A stretch of 35,685 nt of DNA from Bifidobacterium breve (GTDB taxonomy: Bacteria; Actinomycetota; Actinomycetes; S36-B12), in the NCBI GenBank assembly GCA_945901095.1, contig CAMDKQ010000007.1, positions 1 through 35,685 on the forward strand. Direction: 5' to 3'. The position numbers were made by a program, and so were the translations under genes. Positions 35,538 to 35,685 of the stretch are shown piece after piece. Position 1 is the first letter of the stretch. Every line of letters begins with the position of its first letter. The notes below the pieces were generated by a model. The model did no database searches and had not been told where the DNA came from. It saw only the letters and a list, made by a program, of their open reading frames with translations.

Positions 35538-35685
35538 CTAGTGGTCTGTCTTTGAATTGATCTGGCGGTTTAGTGTGGCGCGGTCTCGTTGGACTGTTTC
35601 GATGACGGCGGTCGCGGTACGCGAGCCACTTGGTGATCTCGGGGGTCTTGTGGGCGGAGAGGTTGCCCGTGATGACGTGGACGGC
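35538..35685 (-). mobile_element. IS630-family transposase remnant, internally deleted and cut by the window edge
   Basis: On the minus strand the sequence reads AVHVITGNLSAHKTPEITKW, matching the second-Asp region of IS630 DDE transposases (usually DNLSAHKT). A Gly stands where the catalytic Asp is expected. A few residues later, in another frame, VIETVQRDRATLNRQINSKT followed by DH and a stop matches the family's C-terminus. The segment normally between them, with the third catalytic residue, is missing. The element is non-functional and continues beyond the window. Confidence 0.7.

Overview
The window looks like a chromosomal segment of a high-GC actinobacterium. Supporting signs are the order ilvB-ilvN-ilvC-serA followed by leuB-ilvE-cimA-FAH-gltX, an F420-type PPOX-family oxidoreductase, a long LeuA, many GTG starts, and several starts that appear leaderless with a TANNNT box 6-7 nt upstream. 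I cannot place it below phylum level.

Region 1 (about 1-14.6 kb) is a catabolic gene cluster without a visible transporter or intact regulator. It holds an IolE-like TIM-barrel protein, an SDR, a stand-alone lipoyl domain, three Gfo/Idh/MocA oxidoreductases, two amidohydrolases, a fused E1 alpha/beta 2-oxoacid dehydrogenase, an APH-like phosphotransferase, an SMP-30 lactonase, a dimethylformamidase-large-subunit-like protein, a VOC protein and a D-2-hydroxyacid dehydrogenase. Many neighbours overlap by GTGA or ATGA and are probably translationally coupled. The content suggests oxidative breakdown of a sugar- or cyclitol-like compound (oxidation, lactone opening, 2-oxoacid decarboxylation). 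The substrate cannot be read from the sequence.

Region 2 (about 14.6-33.4 kb) is core metabolism: ilvBNC, serA, an EamA exporter, a heterodimeric ABC exporter, leuA (minus strand), a PPOX gene, leuB, ilvE, cimA, a FAH-family gene and gltX. Three short leader peptides missing from the ORF track precede ilvB (L-V-V-I), leuA (L-L-L) and cimA (I-T-I-I-I). Each is followed by a hairpin and a terminator-like structure. The codons match the end products: Leu/Val/Ile for ilvBNC, Leu for leuA, Ile for cimA. This points to ribosome-mediated attenuation at three points of branched-chain amino acid synthesis. ilvD, leuCD and ilvA are not in the window.

Region 3 (about 33.4-35.7 kb) is decayed mobile DNA: a tyrosine integrase broken by frameshifts and a stop, a fragment of a phage-type DNA polymerase 3'-5' exonuclease domain, and an internally deleted IS630-type transposase remnant running off the right edge.

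The main leads are the isoleucine-codon attenuator of cimA, the trio of pathway-matched attenuators, and the E2/E3-less 'fused E1 plus solo lipoyl domain' pair in the catabolic cluster.
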